From DATHYU01 sp033722675 (GTDB lineage: Bacteria; Actinomycetota; Acidimicrobiia; Spongiisociales; UBA11373), in contig JAWVYO010000003.1 in assembly GCA_033722675.1 (NCBI GenBank), positions 1-54,697 of the forward strand: a DNA stretch of 54,697 nucleotides, given 5' to 3'. Position 1 is the first letter of the stretch, and each line of letters opens with the position of its first letter. This document shows positions 46,184 to 54,383 of the stretch, one piece after another. The translations under genes and the position numbers were made by a program. The notes under the pieces were generated by a model that searched no databases, was not told where the DNA came from, and saw nothing but the letters and a program-made list of their open reading frames with translations.

Positions 46184-46189
46184 TATTGT
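46184..46189 (+). promoter_or_regulatory. -10 element TATTGT for the 41-aa protein gene
   Basis: TATTGT matches the -10 consensus at four positions and predicts a start about 23 nt before ATG 46219. Confidence 0.35.
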
Positions 46190-46218
46190 GCCATGCGCCG
46201 CGACTTGGACTGGGGATC

Positions 46219-46344
46219 ATGGTGCTGGGTGCGATCCGGGGGACCGAAGGGTGGGACGTGATCGGCGTCCTCGGGCTGATCGCGCTGTTCGTGGTCATCT
46301 TCGCGCTGATCGTAGTCGCCCTTCGTGTCACGGGCGATCGATAG
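46219..46344 (+). CDS. 41-aa single-helix membrane peptide
   Basis: A very small protein: a short head (MVLGAIRGTEGWD), one long hydrophobic helix (VIGVLGLIALFVVIFALIVVAL) and RVTGDR. It has a -10 element and GGGGA before ATG 46219, and ends 11 nt before radA. The hydrophobic pattern without Arg-rich noise favours a real gene. Role unknown. Confidence 0.5.
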   Translation: MVLGAIRGTEGWDVIGVLGLIALFVVIFALIVVALRVTGDR

Positions 46345-46347
46345 GTT
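46342..46347 (+). promoter_or_regulatory. -10-like TAGGTT, leaderless position before radA
   Basis: TAGGTT, which includes the stop of the 41-aa gene, ends 8 nt before ATG 46356. No Shine-Dalgarno is present. Confidence 0.45.
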
Positions 46348-46355
46348 CGGACCCG

Positions 46356-47678
46356 ATGCAATACCGATGCACGGCCTGCGGGCACGAGAGCCCGAAGTGG
46401 ATGGGCTTCTGTCCGTCGTGCCGCAACGACGCCGCCCTCGTCGAGGTGCGCCGGTCCGGGGGCCGATCGACGACCCCGGCCGCACCCGTCGTCCCGGTGA
46501 CCGCCGTCGCCGGCGACGCCGTGACCCACCGCCCCACCGGACTCGGCGAAGTCGATCGGGTCCTCGGTGGCGGTCTCGTCGACGGTGCGGCCGTCCTCGT
46601 CGGTGGCGAGCCCGGCGTCGGCAAGTCCACGCTCCTCCTCGAGGTCGCCGGGGCCCTCGCCCGGAGCGGCAGCCGGGTCGTCGTCGCGTCCGCGGAGGAG
46701 TCGGCCGGGCAGGTGGCGATGCGGGCCCGACGGCTCGGGATCGACGACGACGCCGTGCTCCTCGTCGCCGACGGGGACGTCGACGCCATCGTCGCGGCGG
46801 CCGAGGAGGCGAAGCCCGACCTCCTGGTCGTCGACTCGATCCAGACGGTCGGGGTGGCCGAACTCGGTGGCGCTCCCGGAGGCGTCGCCCAGGTGCGGGA
46901 GTCGGCGGCGCGGTTCGTCCACCTCGCCAAGCAGACGGGGATGCCGGTCGTCCTCGTCGGGCACGTCACGAAGGACGGATCGCTCGCCGGCCCGAAGACG
47001 CTGGAGCACGCCGTCGACGTCGTCCTCGAGCTCGAAGGCGACCCCGACCGCGGGCTCCGGGTGCTGCGGTGCCTCAAGAACCGGTTCGGAGCGACCCATC
47101 AGGTCGGTTTGTTCGAGATGGGCGACGAGGGGATGAACGAGGTGCCCGACCCCTCGGGGCTGCTCCTGGGCCGGTGGCGGGGCGGTGTCCCGGGGTCGGT
47201 GGCCTTCCCGGCCATCGACGGCCGTCGCGCCCTGCTCGTCGAGGTGCAGGCCCTCGTCTCGACGTCCTCGACGCCCCAGCCCCGCCGGAGCGTCCGGGGG
47301 CTCGAGACCGCCCGGGTCCACCAGGTGCTCGCCGTCCTCGAGCGCCACGCCGGCCTGCGGGTGTCGGGGATGGACGTGTATGCGAGTGTCGTCGGCGGGC
47401 TGCGGATACGCGACCCTGGTGCGGACCTGCCGGTGGCCGTGGCCGTCGCCTCGTCGCTGCTCGGCCTCGCGGTACCCCCGACCGCGGTCTGGGGCGAAGT
47501 GGGGCTCACGGGCGAGGTGCGCGGCGTCGCCCACGGCGATCGGCGACGCGCCGAGGTCGACCGGCTCGGCCTCGAGGCGCTCACGCCGTCGGGGGAGGGG
47601 ACCGATCGGATCGAGCCGATGCTGGCCCGTCTCGGGCTCGTCGGGCGATCCCGGGGGGACTCGAGCCGGGAGCCCTAG
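46356..47678 (+). CDS. radA: DNA repair protein RadA
   Basis: RecA-like helicase for recombination-intermediate processing, 440 aa. N-terminal zinc finger Cys5-x2-Cys8...Cys19-x2-Cys22 (CTACGHESPKWMGFCPSC), Walker A GGEPGVGKST, the RadA hallmark LKNRFGAT, and a C-terminal Lon-like domain (RRALLVEVQALV, VGLTGEVRGV). The radA-disA order is shared with many actinobacteria and firmicutes, where RadA restrains DisA activity. Start ATG 46356 is leaderless-like. Confidence 0.95.
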   Translation: MQYRCTACGHESPKWMGFCPSCRNDAALVEVRRSGGRSTTPAAPVVPVTAVAGDAVTHRPTGLGEVDRVLGGGLVDGAAVLVGGEPGVGKSTLLLEVAGALARSGSRVVVASAEESAGQVAMRARRLGIDDDAVLLVADGDVDAIVAAAEEAKPDLLVVDSIQTVGVAELGGAPGGVAQVRESAARFVHLAKQTGMPVVLVGHVTKDGSLAGPKTLEHAVDVVLELEGDPDRGLRVLRCLKNRFGATHQVGLFEMGDEGMNEVPDPSGLLLGRWRGGVPGSVAFPAIDGRRALLVEVQALVSTSSTPQPRRSVRGLETARVHQVLAVLERHAGLRVSGMDVYASVVGGLRIRDPGADLPVAVAVASSLLGLAVPPTAVWGEVGLTGEVRGVAHGDRRRAEVDRLGLEALTPSGEGTDRIEPMLARLGLVGRSRGDSSREP

Positions 47679-47684
47679 TAGCCT
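47679..47684 (+). promoter_or_regulatory. -10-like TAGCCT, leaderless position before disA
   Basis: TAGCCT ends 9 nt before ATG 47694 and overlaps the 3' end region of radA. disA can therefore be transcribed apart from radA. Confidence 0.45.
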
Positions 47685-47693
47685 CGTGCCCCG

Positions 47694-48755
47694 ATGCCCG
47701 AACGTGAACAGGCCCTCGACGTCCTCCGGTCCCTCGCGCCGGGTACCCACCTCCGCAACGCCGTCGAACTGATCCTGCGCCAGAAGTCGGGCGCCCTCGT
47801 GATCCTCGGGTACGGCCCCGACATCGAGGCGCTGTGTACCGGCGGGTTCCACCTCAACGGCGCCGACTTCAGCCCTGCGCGCCTCGCCGAGTTGGCGAAG
47901 ATGGACGGGGCGATCATCACCGACGAGGCGGCCGAGGTCATGTACCGGGCCAACGTCCATCTCATCCCGGACCCCACCATCAGCACCACCGAGACCGGGA
48001 CGCGGCACCGCACCGCCGAGCGCGTCGCGGTGGAGACCGGTCGCCCCGTCGTCGTGGTCAGCGAGGGGCGCTCGACGGCGATGCTCTACATCGGGCGCGA
48101 GAAATACGAGTTGCGGAGCCCCACCGCCCTCCTCGCCCAGGCCAACCAGAACCTGCTGACCCTCGAGCGATTTCGGGGCCGCCTCACCGAGGTGGAGAGC
48201 CGCCTCACCCAGCTCGAGGTCGACGACATCGTGACCTATCGCGACGTCGTCATGCTCCTCCAGCGTGCCGCCCTCGTCCGTCGCATCGGACAGGACCTCG
48301 AGCACTACGCCGTCGAACTCGGCGGCGAGGGCGAGTTGACGCAGCTCCAGCTGGCCGACCTGCTCACCGGCGTGATGGAGACCGCGGAACTCGTGTACGC
48401 GGACTACTCGAAGGGGTACCCGCCGAAGCCGGCGCAGCCCCTCGACCTCGTGGAGGACCTCGACACCGAGAGCCTCTCGGACGCCTCGGCGGTGGCCGGT
48501 GTGCTCGACTTCGGGCCCCTCGACAGCCACGCCCGCCCCCGCGGGTACCGCATCCTCGAGCGCATTCCCCGCCTCCCGGACGCGGTCAAGGACTCCCTCG
48601 TCGACCACTTCGGCAACCTGCAGAAGCTGTTGCACGCGTCGGCCGGCGATCTCGACGAGGTCGAGGGCGTCGGACGGACCCTTGCCCGGCAGCTCCGCCA
48701 CTACTTCGACCGGCTCCTCGACACGACCCGCGCCTGGGAGATCGAGGACGAGTAG
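47694..48755 (+). CDS. disA: DNA-integrity-scanning diadenylate cyclase DisA
   Basis: Makes cyclic di-AMP from two ATP and scans DNA for branched lesions. The 353-aa protein has the DAC-domain motifs DGA (residues 71-73) and RHR (104-106, in GTRHRTAER), a central linker helix region, and a C-terminal HhH domain (DLDEVEGVGRTLARQLRHYF). It is full length for the family. Cyclic di-AMP controls potassium import in many bacteria, and a trk system is present at 615-3413. Confidence 0.95.
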   Translation: MPEREQALDVLRSLAPGTHLRNAVELILRQKSGALVILGYGPDIEALCTGGFHLNGADFSPARLAELAKMDGAIITDEAAEVMYRANVHLIPDPTISTTETGTRHRTAERVAVETGRPVVVVSEGRSTAMLYIGREKYELRSPTALLAQANQNLLTLERFRGRLTEVESRLTQLEVDDIVTYRDVVMLLQRAALVRRIGQDLEHYAVELGGEGELTQLQLADLLTGVMETAELVYADYSKGYPPKPAQPLDLVEDLDTESLSDASAVAGVLDFGPLDSHARPRGYRILERIPRLPDAVKDSLVDHFGNLQKLLHASAGDLDEVEGVGRTLARQLRHYFDRLLDTTRAWEIEDE

Positions 48756-48782
48756 CGCTCTGGGTCGCCGGTGACCCCCGGG

Positions 48783-48788
48783 TACACT
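48783..48788 (+). promoter_or_regulatory. -10 element TACACT for carD
   Basis: TACACT lies 26 nt before ATG 48815; the leader of about 20 nt has no clear Shine-Dalgarno. Confidence 0.4.
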
Positions 48789-48814
48789 GGCGCCCCCCGA
48801 CCAAGACCTGGTGC

Positions 48815-49387
48815 ATGGCCACGAAGAAGAAGTCCTCGACCTCGACGAAGTCGAAGTCGACGAAGAAGAAGAAGAAGTCGGACTCGAAGTACTCCGTCGG
48901 CGACAAGGTCGTCTACCCCCACCACGGGGCGGCCACCATCGTCAAGAAGGAGAAGCGGGAGTTCGACGGGTCGAAGACCGACTATTTCGTCCTCGAACTC
49001 GCCACGGACCAACTCGTCCTGCGCGTTCCCGTCGACAAGACCGAGGAGCTCGGGGTCCGGCCGGTGATCTCCAAGACCGCCGCCCGCAAGGTGTTCGCCA
49101 CCTTCAAGGACGACCCGGAGGAGGCCGGCTCCAACTGGAGCCGCTGGTACAAGCTCCTGACGGAGAAGATCAACAGCGGCGACATCTACCAGGTGGCCGA
49201 GGTCGTGCGCGACCTCTCCTACGCCCAACAGGTGAAGGGGATCTCCCCGGCGCTCAAGCGAATGTTGTCGAAGGCGCGGTTGATTTTGACGAGCGAGCTT
49301 AGGTTTGCCCTCGATCTGTCCGAGGAAGATGCCATGAAGAAGCTCGATCGTGCCCTCCCCAAGGTGGAGGCGGACGAGGACTCGTAG
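48815..49387 (+). CDS. carD: CarD family RNA polymerase regulator with Lys-rich N-terminal extension
   Basis: Stabilises open promoter complexes by binding the RNA polymerase beta subunit and upstream DNA. The 190-aa protein has the RNAP-interaction domain YSVGDKVVYPHHGAATIVKK and the helical DNA-binding domain with NWSRWYKLLTEKINSGD and VAEVVRDLSYAQQ. Unlike mycobacterial CarD, it begins with about 25 residues of Lys, Ser and Thr (KKKSSTSTKSKSTKKKKKSD) encoded by aag/tcg/acg repeats. There is no downstream start to avoid it. The 3' third (49261-49310) is clearly richer in A+T than its neighbours. Confidence 0.93.
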   Translation: MATKKKSSTSTKSKSTKKKKKSDSKYSVGDKVVYPHHGAATIVKKEKREFDGSKTDYFVLELATDQLVLRVPVDKTEELGVRPVISKTAARKVFATFKDDPEEAGSNWSRWYKLLTEKINSGDIYQVAEVVRDLSYAQQVKGISPALKRMLSKARLILTSELRFALDLSEEDAMKKLDRALPKVEADEDS

Positions 49388-49391
49388 TCGG

Positions 49392-50435
49392 ATGATCATC
49401 GAGATCGTCCGCCTCATGGTGACCCTCGCCACGACGGCCGCCGGATTCCTGGTGGGCCGATCCCTGCTCGCGGGGTCCTTCGGCTTCGACCCCGACGCCG
49501 CCGTGATCATCGGGTCCGTCCTGGGCGCCGGTATCGGGTACGTCGGCGGTGGCCTCTTCGGACGGTCCGTCGGCAGGGGCCTCGACCGGGCGCCGATGGT
49601 CGTCGAGCGTGCCACCGGCCCCCAGCTCTTCGCCGGGGCGTTCGGCGTGCTCCTCGGCATCGTCGTCGGTGCCGTGGTCTCCCTCCCGCTCGTGGTGCTC
49701 ACCCCCTGGTTCGTCGGGTGGCCCCTCGCCGCCCTCCTCGTGGTCCTGGCCGTCGCCTTCTCCACCCGTGTCTTCACCGCCCGGGCGACCGACCTCCTGG
49801 CGGCGGCCGGCCTCCGTCCCAAGGGTCTGGCCCCCCGCCGGGCCGACGCCTACCTCCTCGACACCTCGGCGATCATCGACGGGCGGGTGCTCGAACTCTG
49901 CCGCACGGGCCTCGTGACGGGCGACGTCTGGGTGCCGGAGTTCGTGCTCGGCGAACTGCAGGCGATCGCGGACTCCGGGGATCACGGCCGGCGCCGGCGC
50001 GGCCGGCGCGGACTGGAGGTTCTCGAGGCCCTGCGAGACCTCGCCGGTGTCGACCTCCGCGTCGCGCAGGAGAGTGTGCCGGCCCACGAGGACGTCGACG
50101 CCAAGCTCGCGGCGCTCGCCGACGCCTGGAAGGCCACCCTGGTGACGACCGACTCGAATCTCGCCCGGGTGGCATCGCTCCGGGGCATCGCCGTGCTGAA
50201 CCCCCACGTGATCGGCGACGCGCTCCGGCCGGCCGTGGCGCCCGGGGAGACCATCACGCTGCTGCTCGAGAAGGAGGGCAGCGAGGACGGCCAGGCCGTC
50301 GGCTACCTGGACGACGGGACGATGGTGGTCGTCGAGGCGGCCGACGACCGGCTCGGCGAGACGGTGGTCGTCGAGGTCGCCAATGCGCTGCGGACTTCCG
50401 TCGGGCGCCTGTTGTTCGGCAGACTGGGGGGATGA
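49392..50435 (+). CDS. PIN-TRAM domain membrane protein (YacL-like)
   Basis: A 347-aa protein: about four N-terminal helices with glycine-rich turns, then a PIN nuclease domain with acidic residues in AYLLDTSAIIDGR, the middle ELQAIADSGD and VTTDSNLARVA, and a C-terminal TRAM domain (VAPGETITLLLEKEG, VGYLDDGTMVVVEAA). PIN-TRAM proteins of this type are found between carD and ispD across actinobacteria and firmicutes. An RNase role is probable but the target is unknown. ATG 49392 is 4 nt after carD; the stop overlaps ispD (ATGA). Confidence 0.87.
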   Translation: MIIEIVRLMVTLATTAAGFLVGRSLLAGSFGFDPDAAVIIGSVLGAGIGYVGGGLFGRSVGRGLDRAPMVVERATGPQLFAGAFGVLLGIVVGAVVSLPLVVLTPWFVGWPLAALLVVLAVAFSTRVFTARATDLLAAAGLRPKGLAPRRADAYLLDTSAIIDGRVLELCRTGLVTGDVWVPEFVLGELQAIADSGDHGRRRRGRRGLEVLEALRDLAGVDLRVAQESVPAHEDVDAKLAALADAWKATLVTTDSNLARVASLRGIAVLNPHVIGDALRPAVAPGETITLLLEKEGSEDGQAVGYLDDGTMVVVEAADDRLGETVVVEVANALRTSVGRLLFGRLGG

Positions 50436-51046
50436 CCCCCCACGGCATCGTCGTGGCCGCCGGGGCCGGGACCCGGTTCGGCGGCACGAAGCACACCGCC
50501 CTCCTCGGTGGCGTCCCCCTGTGGCGGCGCGCTGCGAGGGCGCTCGAGGACGCAGGCATCGACGACGTCCTCGTCGTCGGTGACGTGCCCGGGGGCATCC
50601 CCGGCGGCGCCCGACGGCGCGACTCGGTGCGGGCGGGCCTCGCGGAGGTCCCCGTCTTCGTCGAGTTCGTCCTCGTCCACGACGCCGCCCGGCCCCTGGC
50701 GACCGCCGCGCTCGTCCGACGGATCGTCGACCGGCTCGCCCTCGGCGACGTGGAGGGCGTCGTCCCGGCCGTCCCCATTCGCGACACGGTGAAGACCGTC
50801 GCCGACGGCCGGGTGGCGGCCACCGTCGACCGATCGGGTCTCGTCGCCGTGCAGACCCCCCAGGGCTTCCGGCGCGATGCTCTTCTCGCCGCCCACGATG
50901 CCTCCGACGAGGACGCGTCCGACGACGCCCTGCTCGTCGAGCGCGCCGGGGGGAGCGTCGCCGTGGTGGAGGGCGACCCTTCGAATCTCAAGGTGACGTT
51001 CCCCGACGACCTCGCGGTCGCCGAAGCCCTGCTGGAGCGGCGATGA
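50432..51046 (+). CDS. ispD: 2-C-methyl-D-erythritol 4-phosphate cytidylyltransferase
   Basis: MEP-pathway enzyme that forms CDP-methylerythritol for isoprenoid synthesis; 204 aa. The nucleotide loop GIVVAAGAGTRFGGTKH is at the N-terminus; VHDAARPLATAALV and VQTPQGFRRDALL are the family blocks. It is slightly shorter than the usual 225-240 aa. Overlaps on both sides (ATGA) tie it to the PIN-TRAM gene and ispF. Confidence 0.93.
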   Translation: MTPHGIVVAAGAGTRFGGTKHTALLGGVPLWRRAARALEDAGIDDVLVVGDVPGGIPGGARRRDSVRAGLAEVPVFVEFVLVHDAARPLATAALVRRIVDRLALGDVEGVVPAVPIRDTVKTVADGRVAATVDRSGLVAVQTPQGFRRDALLAAHDASDEDASDDALLVERAGGSVAVVEGDPSNLKVTFPDDLAVAEALLERR

Positions 51047-51516
51047 GGGTCGGCTGGGGTGTCGACGCCCATCGCTTCGGCGGGGAGGGCCCGACCCTGC
51101 TCGCCGGAGTCGTCGTCGATCCGTCCAGGGGCGTCGAGGGGACCTCCGACGCCGACGTACTCGCCCACGCCGTCGCCGACGCGATCCTCGGCGCGTGTGC
51201 CCTCGGCGATCTCGGCGAGCACTTCCCCTCCGGGGACCCCCGCTGGGCTGGCGCCGACTCGATGGGGATCCTCACGGAGGTCGTGGCCATGGCGACGGCG
51301 GCCGGCCACCGTGTCGTGTCCGTCGACGCCACCGTCCTCGCCGAGCGGGTGCGGGTCGCCCCCCACCGGGACCGGATCCGCGACGCGCTCGCGTCGACCC
51401 TCGGCGTGGACCCGTCGGCCGTCTCCGTGAAGGCCACGACGACGGACGGCATGGGCTTCCTGGGCCGCGACGAGGGCATCGCCGCGACGGCGGTCGTCGT
51501 GACGACCCCCGCCTGA
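51043..51516 (+). CDS. ispF: 2-C-methyl-D-erythritol 2,4-cyclodiphosphate synthase
   Basis: Next-but-one MEP step, cyclising CDP-ME 2-phosphate; 157 aa, normal length. The zinc ligands are in GVDAHRF (Asp8, His10) and the second His in ADVLAHAVADAILGA; the C-terminal KATTTDGMGFLGRDEGIAA is diagnostic. It stops 4 nt from the convergent glycerophosphodiesterase gene. Confidence 0.95.
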   Translation: MRVGWGVDAHRFGGEGPTLLAGVVVDPSRGVEGTSDADVLAHAVADAILGACALGDLGEHFPSGDPRWAGADSMGILTEVVAMATAAGHRVVSVDATVLAERVRVAPHRDRIRDALASTLGVDPSAVSVKATTTDGMGFLGRDEGIAATAVVVTTPA

Positions 51517-51520
51517 GCGG

Positions 51521-52219
51521 TCAGTCCAGCGCCGCGAGGGCCACGTCGGGGACGTTCGTGATGATCCCCGCGACGCCGGCGGCGGCGAGCGCCCGGACCT
51601 CGTCGGGGTCGTCGACGGTCCACACGACCACCTGGAGCCGGCGGGCCCCGGCTCCGCGCACCACGGCTCCCAGGTCGGCGTTCCTGACGTCCTCGACGGC
51701 GGGATGGACGGTGTCGTAGGGAGCCGCCGTGTCCAGGACCGCGAAGGGATCGACGCCCTCGAGCACGAGCAGACCGGTGCGGTGCGATCCGGCCTCGCGC
51801 AGGGACCGGGCGACGGTCGTGGGATTGAAGGACGTGATGAGCGTCCCCGGGGGGATCGCGTCGACCACCGCGGCCAGGACCTCGTCGTCGGGGTCGAAGC
51901 CGGGCTCGGAGGGCGCGTTCTTGATCTCGGCGTTCACCCACATGCCGTCGCAGGCGGCCAGAGCCTCCTCGAGGGTCGGGACCCAGGGTGCGGCCGAGCG
52001 CAGATCCCGCATCGGCGTCGTCGGGAGCGGACCCACCCCGTCGACGGCCGGATCGTGATGGACGACCAGGACGCCGTCCGCGGTGCGGCGGACGTCGAAC
52101 TCCACGGCGTCGGCGCCCAGGTCCCGGGCGACCCGGAAGGCCGCCAGCGTGTTCTCCCGCTCGGCGGCGCTCGCCCCCCGGTGGGCGATGATCCATGGGC
52201 GATCGCTCGGTGGCTGCAC
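51521..52219 (-). CDS. Glycerophosphodiester phosphodiesterase
   Basis: Cleaves glycerophosphodiesters to glycerol 3-phosphate and alcohol; 232 aa. The catalytic pattern AHRGAS, then ENTLAAF and EFDVRRTADGVLVVHHDP gives the two His and the acidic metal ligands, and WVNAEIKN the following Glu. No signal peptide is present, so it acts in the cytoplasm. GTG 52219 lies 6 nt downstream of a TAGCCT element, a leaderless layout. The gene is single and divergent from cysS. Confidence 0.9.
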   Translation of the reverse strand: MQPPSDRPWIIAHRGASAAERENTLAAFRVARDLGADAVEFDVRRTADGVLVVHHDPAVDGVGPLPTTPMRDLRSAAPWVPTLEEALAACDGMWVNAEIKNAPSEPGFDPDDEVLAAVVDAIPPGTLITSFNPTTVARSLREAGSHRTGLLVLEGVDPFAVLDTAAPYDTVHPAVEDVRNADLGAVVRGAGARRLQVVVWTVDDPDEVRALAAAGVAGIITNVPDVALAALD

Positions 52220-52225
52220 GGGAGG

Positions 52226-52231
52226 AGGCTA
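52226..52231 (-). promoter_or_regulatory. -10-like TAGCCT, leaderless position before the glycerophosphodiesterase gene
   Basis: TAGCCT on the minus strand ends 6 nt before GTG 52219. Only 11 nt separate it from the opposing cysS element, so the two promoters must compete for polymerase. Confidence 0.45.
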
Positions 52232-52242
52232 TCGCTCATCGC

Positions 52243-52248
52243 TACCAT
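52243..52248 (+). promoter_or_regulatory. -10-like TACCAT before cysS
   Basis: TACCAT ends 10 nt before ATG 52259 with no Shine-Dalgarno, giving a leader of about 3 nt or none. Confidence 0.42.
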
Positions 52249-52258
52249 CCGGTCACCG

Positions 52259-53662
52259 ATGCGCCTCTACAACACCCTCGGCCGCGCCCTCCAGGACTTC
52301 GAGCCCGGGGCCCCCGGCGCGGTCTCCATGTACGTCTGCGGACCGACGGTCCAGTCCGCTCCCCACGTCGGCCACGGTCGCCAGGCCGTCGCCTTCGACG
52401 TGATCCGGCGCTACCTCACGTGGCGCGGGTACGAGGTCACCTATGTCACCAACATCACCGATGTCGACGACAAGATCATCGCCGCCGCCGCCGACCAGGG
52501 GATCTCCACCGACGACGTCGCCACCGCCGCCACCGAACAGTTCCTCGACGCCTATCGGCGGCTCAACGTCCTGCCGCCCGACGCGCTCTGCTACGCCACC
52601 GCCCACATCCCCCAGATGCAGGACCTCATCCGGCGCCTCATCGACGCCGGGCACGCCTACGCGGCCGGTGGCGACGTGTACTTCGACGTCCGATCCTTCC
52701 CCGGCTACGGCAAGCTCTCGGGTCGCGACGTCGACGAACTGCTCGCCGGCGCCCGGATCGCCCCCGGCGAGCACAAGCGGGACCCCGCCGACTTCGCGCT
52801 CTGGAAGGCGTCGAAGCCGGGGGAGCCCTCGTGGGACTCGCCCTGGGGGCCCGGACGGCCCGGTTGGCACATCGAATGCTCGGCGATGGCCGAACAGGAG
52901 CTCGGCTTCGGCTTCGACATCCACGGTGGCGGGCTCGACCTGATCTTCCCCCACCACGAGAACGAGATCGCCCAGTCGGAAGCGGCGGCGGGGGACGAGC
53001 CCTTCGCGCGCTACTGGCTCCACAACGGCATGGTGGAGCTCGGCGGCGAGAAAATGGCCAAGTCCACCGGAAACGTCTTCGGCCTCCTCGACCTCCTCGC
53101 CGAGTACCGTCCCGAGGCCGTGCGGCTCTTCTACCTGCGGGCCCACTACCGCGCGCCGATCGAGTACGGCTCCGACACCCTCGCCGACGCCACCGCGTCG
53201 CTCGAACGACTCTGGGCCTTCCGCCGACGGGTCGGCGACACCGACGCCGGCCCCGACACCGAGGTCCTCGACGCCTTCCGGGACGCGATGGACGACGACC
53301 TGAACACCGCGGGGGCGGTCGCCGTCCTCTTCGACCTCGTCCGCCGGGGCAACATCCTCCTCGACGACGGGGAGGACGCCGGACCCCTCGGCGCCGCCTA
53401 CGAGGAGATCGCCGGCGTGCTCGGCATCCTCGAGCCCCCCGCCGCCCTCGACGACCTCGCCGGTCCGCTCGCCTCGCTCGCCGAGGACGTCGGGGTACCC
53501 GGCGCCGCCCCATCGGAGATCGTCGACGCGCTCATCGCCCGGCGGTCCCGCGCCCGCGAGGACCGCGAATGGGACGTCGCCGACACGATCCGCGACCGAC
53601 TCCTCGACCTCGGGATCGTCCTCGAGGACGCCGCCGATGGCACCCGCTGGCATCGGCGATAG
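52259..53662 (+). CDS. cysS: Cysteinyl-tRNA synthetase
   Basis: Charges tRNA-Cys; 467 aa, class I. The HIGH motif is PHVGHGR and the KMSKS loop is EKMAKSTGN. Zinc ligands are visible: Cys in YVCGPTVQ, then GWHIECSAMA and FPHHENEIAQSE. ATG 52259 (MRLYNTLGRALQDF) is the family start. The 3' end overlaps the methyltransferase gene by 26 nt. The ispD-ispF-cysS-methyltransferase order is the same in mycobacteria, though here a reversed diesterase gene is inserted. Confidence 0.95.
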   Translation: MRLYNTLGRALQDFEPGAPGAVSMYVCGPTVQSAPHVGHGRQAVAFDVIRRYLTWRGYEVTYVTNITDVDDKIIAAAADQGISTDDVATAATEQFLDAYRRLNVLPPDALCYATAHIPQMQDLIRRLIDAGHAYAAGGDVYFDVRSFPGYGKLSGRDVDELLAGARIAPGEHKRDPADFALWKASKPGEPSWDSPWGPGRPGWHIECSAMAEQELGFGFDIHGGGLDLIFPHHENEIAQSEAAAGDEPFARYWLHNGMVELGGEKMAKSTGNVFGLLDLLAEYRPEAVRLFYLRAHYRAPIEYGSDTLADATASLERLWAFRRRVGDTDAGPDTEVLDAFRDAMDDDLNTAGAVAVLFDLVRRGNILLDDGEDAGPLGAAYEEIAGVLGILEPPAALDDLAGPLASLAEDVGVPGAAPSEIVDALIARRSRAREDREWDVADTIRDRLLDLGIVLEDAADGTRWHRR

Positions 53663-54365
53663 CGTCGAGGGCGTCCACGCCGTCGCCGCGGCGATCGCCG
53701 CGGGCAGGGTCCGGCGTCTCCACGTCGAGCGCGGGCGCCGGGACGCCCTGGACGACCTGATCGAGACGGCGCGAGCCGCCGGTGCCGACGTGGCCGTCGT
53801 CGGCGACGTCCGGCCCATCGCCACCACCACGACGCCCCAGGGTGTCGTCGCCGAGTGCCGCCCCCTCCGCACCCTCGATCTCGACGAGGCCGTCGCCGTC
53901 GCCACCCCCGCCGCCCTCGTGCTCCTCGATCACCTCGAGGATCCCCGCAACGTCGGCGCCGTCGCCCGCTCCGCGCTCGCCGCCGGTATGGGGGCGCTCG
54001 TCGTGGCCCGGCGCCGCTCCGCCCCGCTGTCGGCCTCCACCTTCAAGGCCGCGGCCGGAGCCCTCGAGTACCTCCCGATCTGCGAGGTCTCGTCGATCGC
54101 CGCAGCCGTCGACGACCTCCGGCGGGCCGACGTGTGGACCGTCGGCCTCGATGCCGGCGGCGACTCGTCGCTCTTCGGACTCGGCCTGCTCACCGAACCG
54201 GTCGGCATCGTCGTCGGCGCCGAAGGGGCCGGACTCTCCCGGCTCGTGCGCGACCGCGTCGACGTCGTCGCCTCCATCCCCCTCGCCCCCGAGGTGGAGA
54301 GCCTCAACGCCTCCGTCGCCGCCGCCCTCGCCGTGTTCGAGGTCCGGCGCCAGCGATCCGCCTAG
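53637..54365 (+). CDS. rlmB: SpoU-family 23S rRNA/tRNA 2'-O-methyltransferase (RlmB/TrmH-like)
   Basis: SPOUT methyltransferase of 242 aa. Motif 1 DHLEDPRNVGAVARSA, motif 2 GIVVGAEGAGLS and motif 3 LAPEVESLNASVAAALAVFE form the knotted SAM site. The N-terminal substrate-binding part (VEGVHAVAAAIAAGRVRRLHV) is the RlmB-type domain, so the likely target is G2251-equivalent in 23S rRNA; a tRNA target is possible. ATG 53637 lies inside cysS. A tRNA gene with its own promoter follows. Confidence 0.9.
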   Translation: MAPAGIGDSVEGVHAVAAAIAAGRVRRLHVERGRRDALDDLIETARAAGADVAVVGDVRPIATTTTPQGVVAECRPLRTLDLDEAVAVATPAALVLLDHLEDPRNVGAVARSALAAGMGALVVARRRSAPLSASTFKAAAGALEYLPICEVSSIAAAVDDLRRADVWTVGLDAGGDSSLFGLGLLTEPVGIVVGAEGAGLSRLVRDRVDVVASIPLAPEVESLNASVAAALAVFEVRRQRSA

Positions 54366-54368
54366 CGG

Positions 54369-54374
54369 TACGCT
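54369..54374 (+). promoter_or_regulatory. -10-like TACGCT for tRNA-Thr(TGT)
   Basis: TACGCT ends 9 nt before the mature 5' end of the tRNA. Confidence 0.4.
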
Positions 54375-54383
54375 TCGCGTCCC

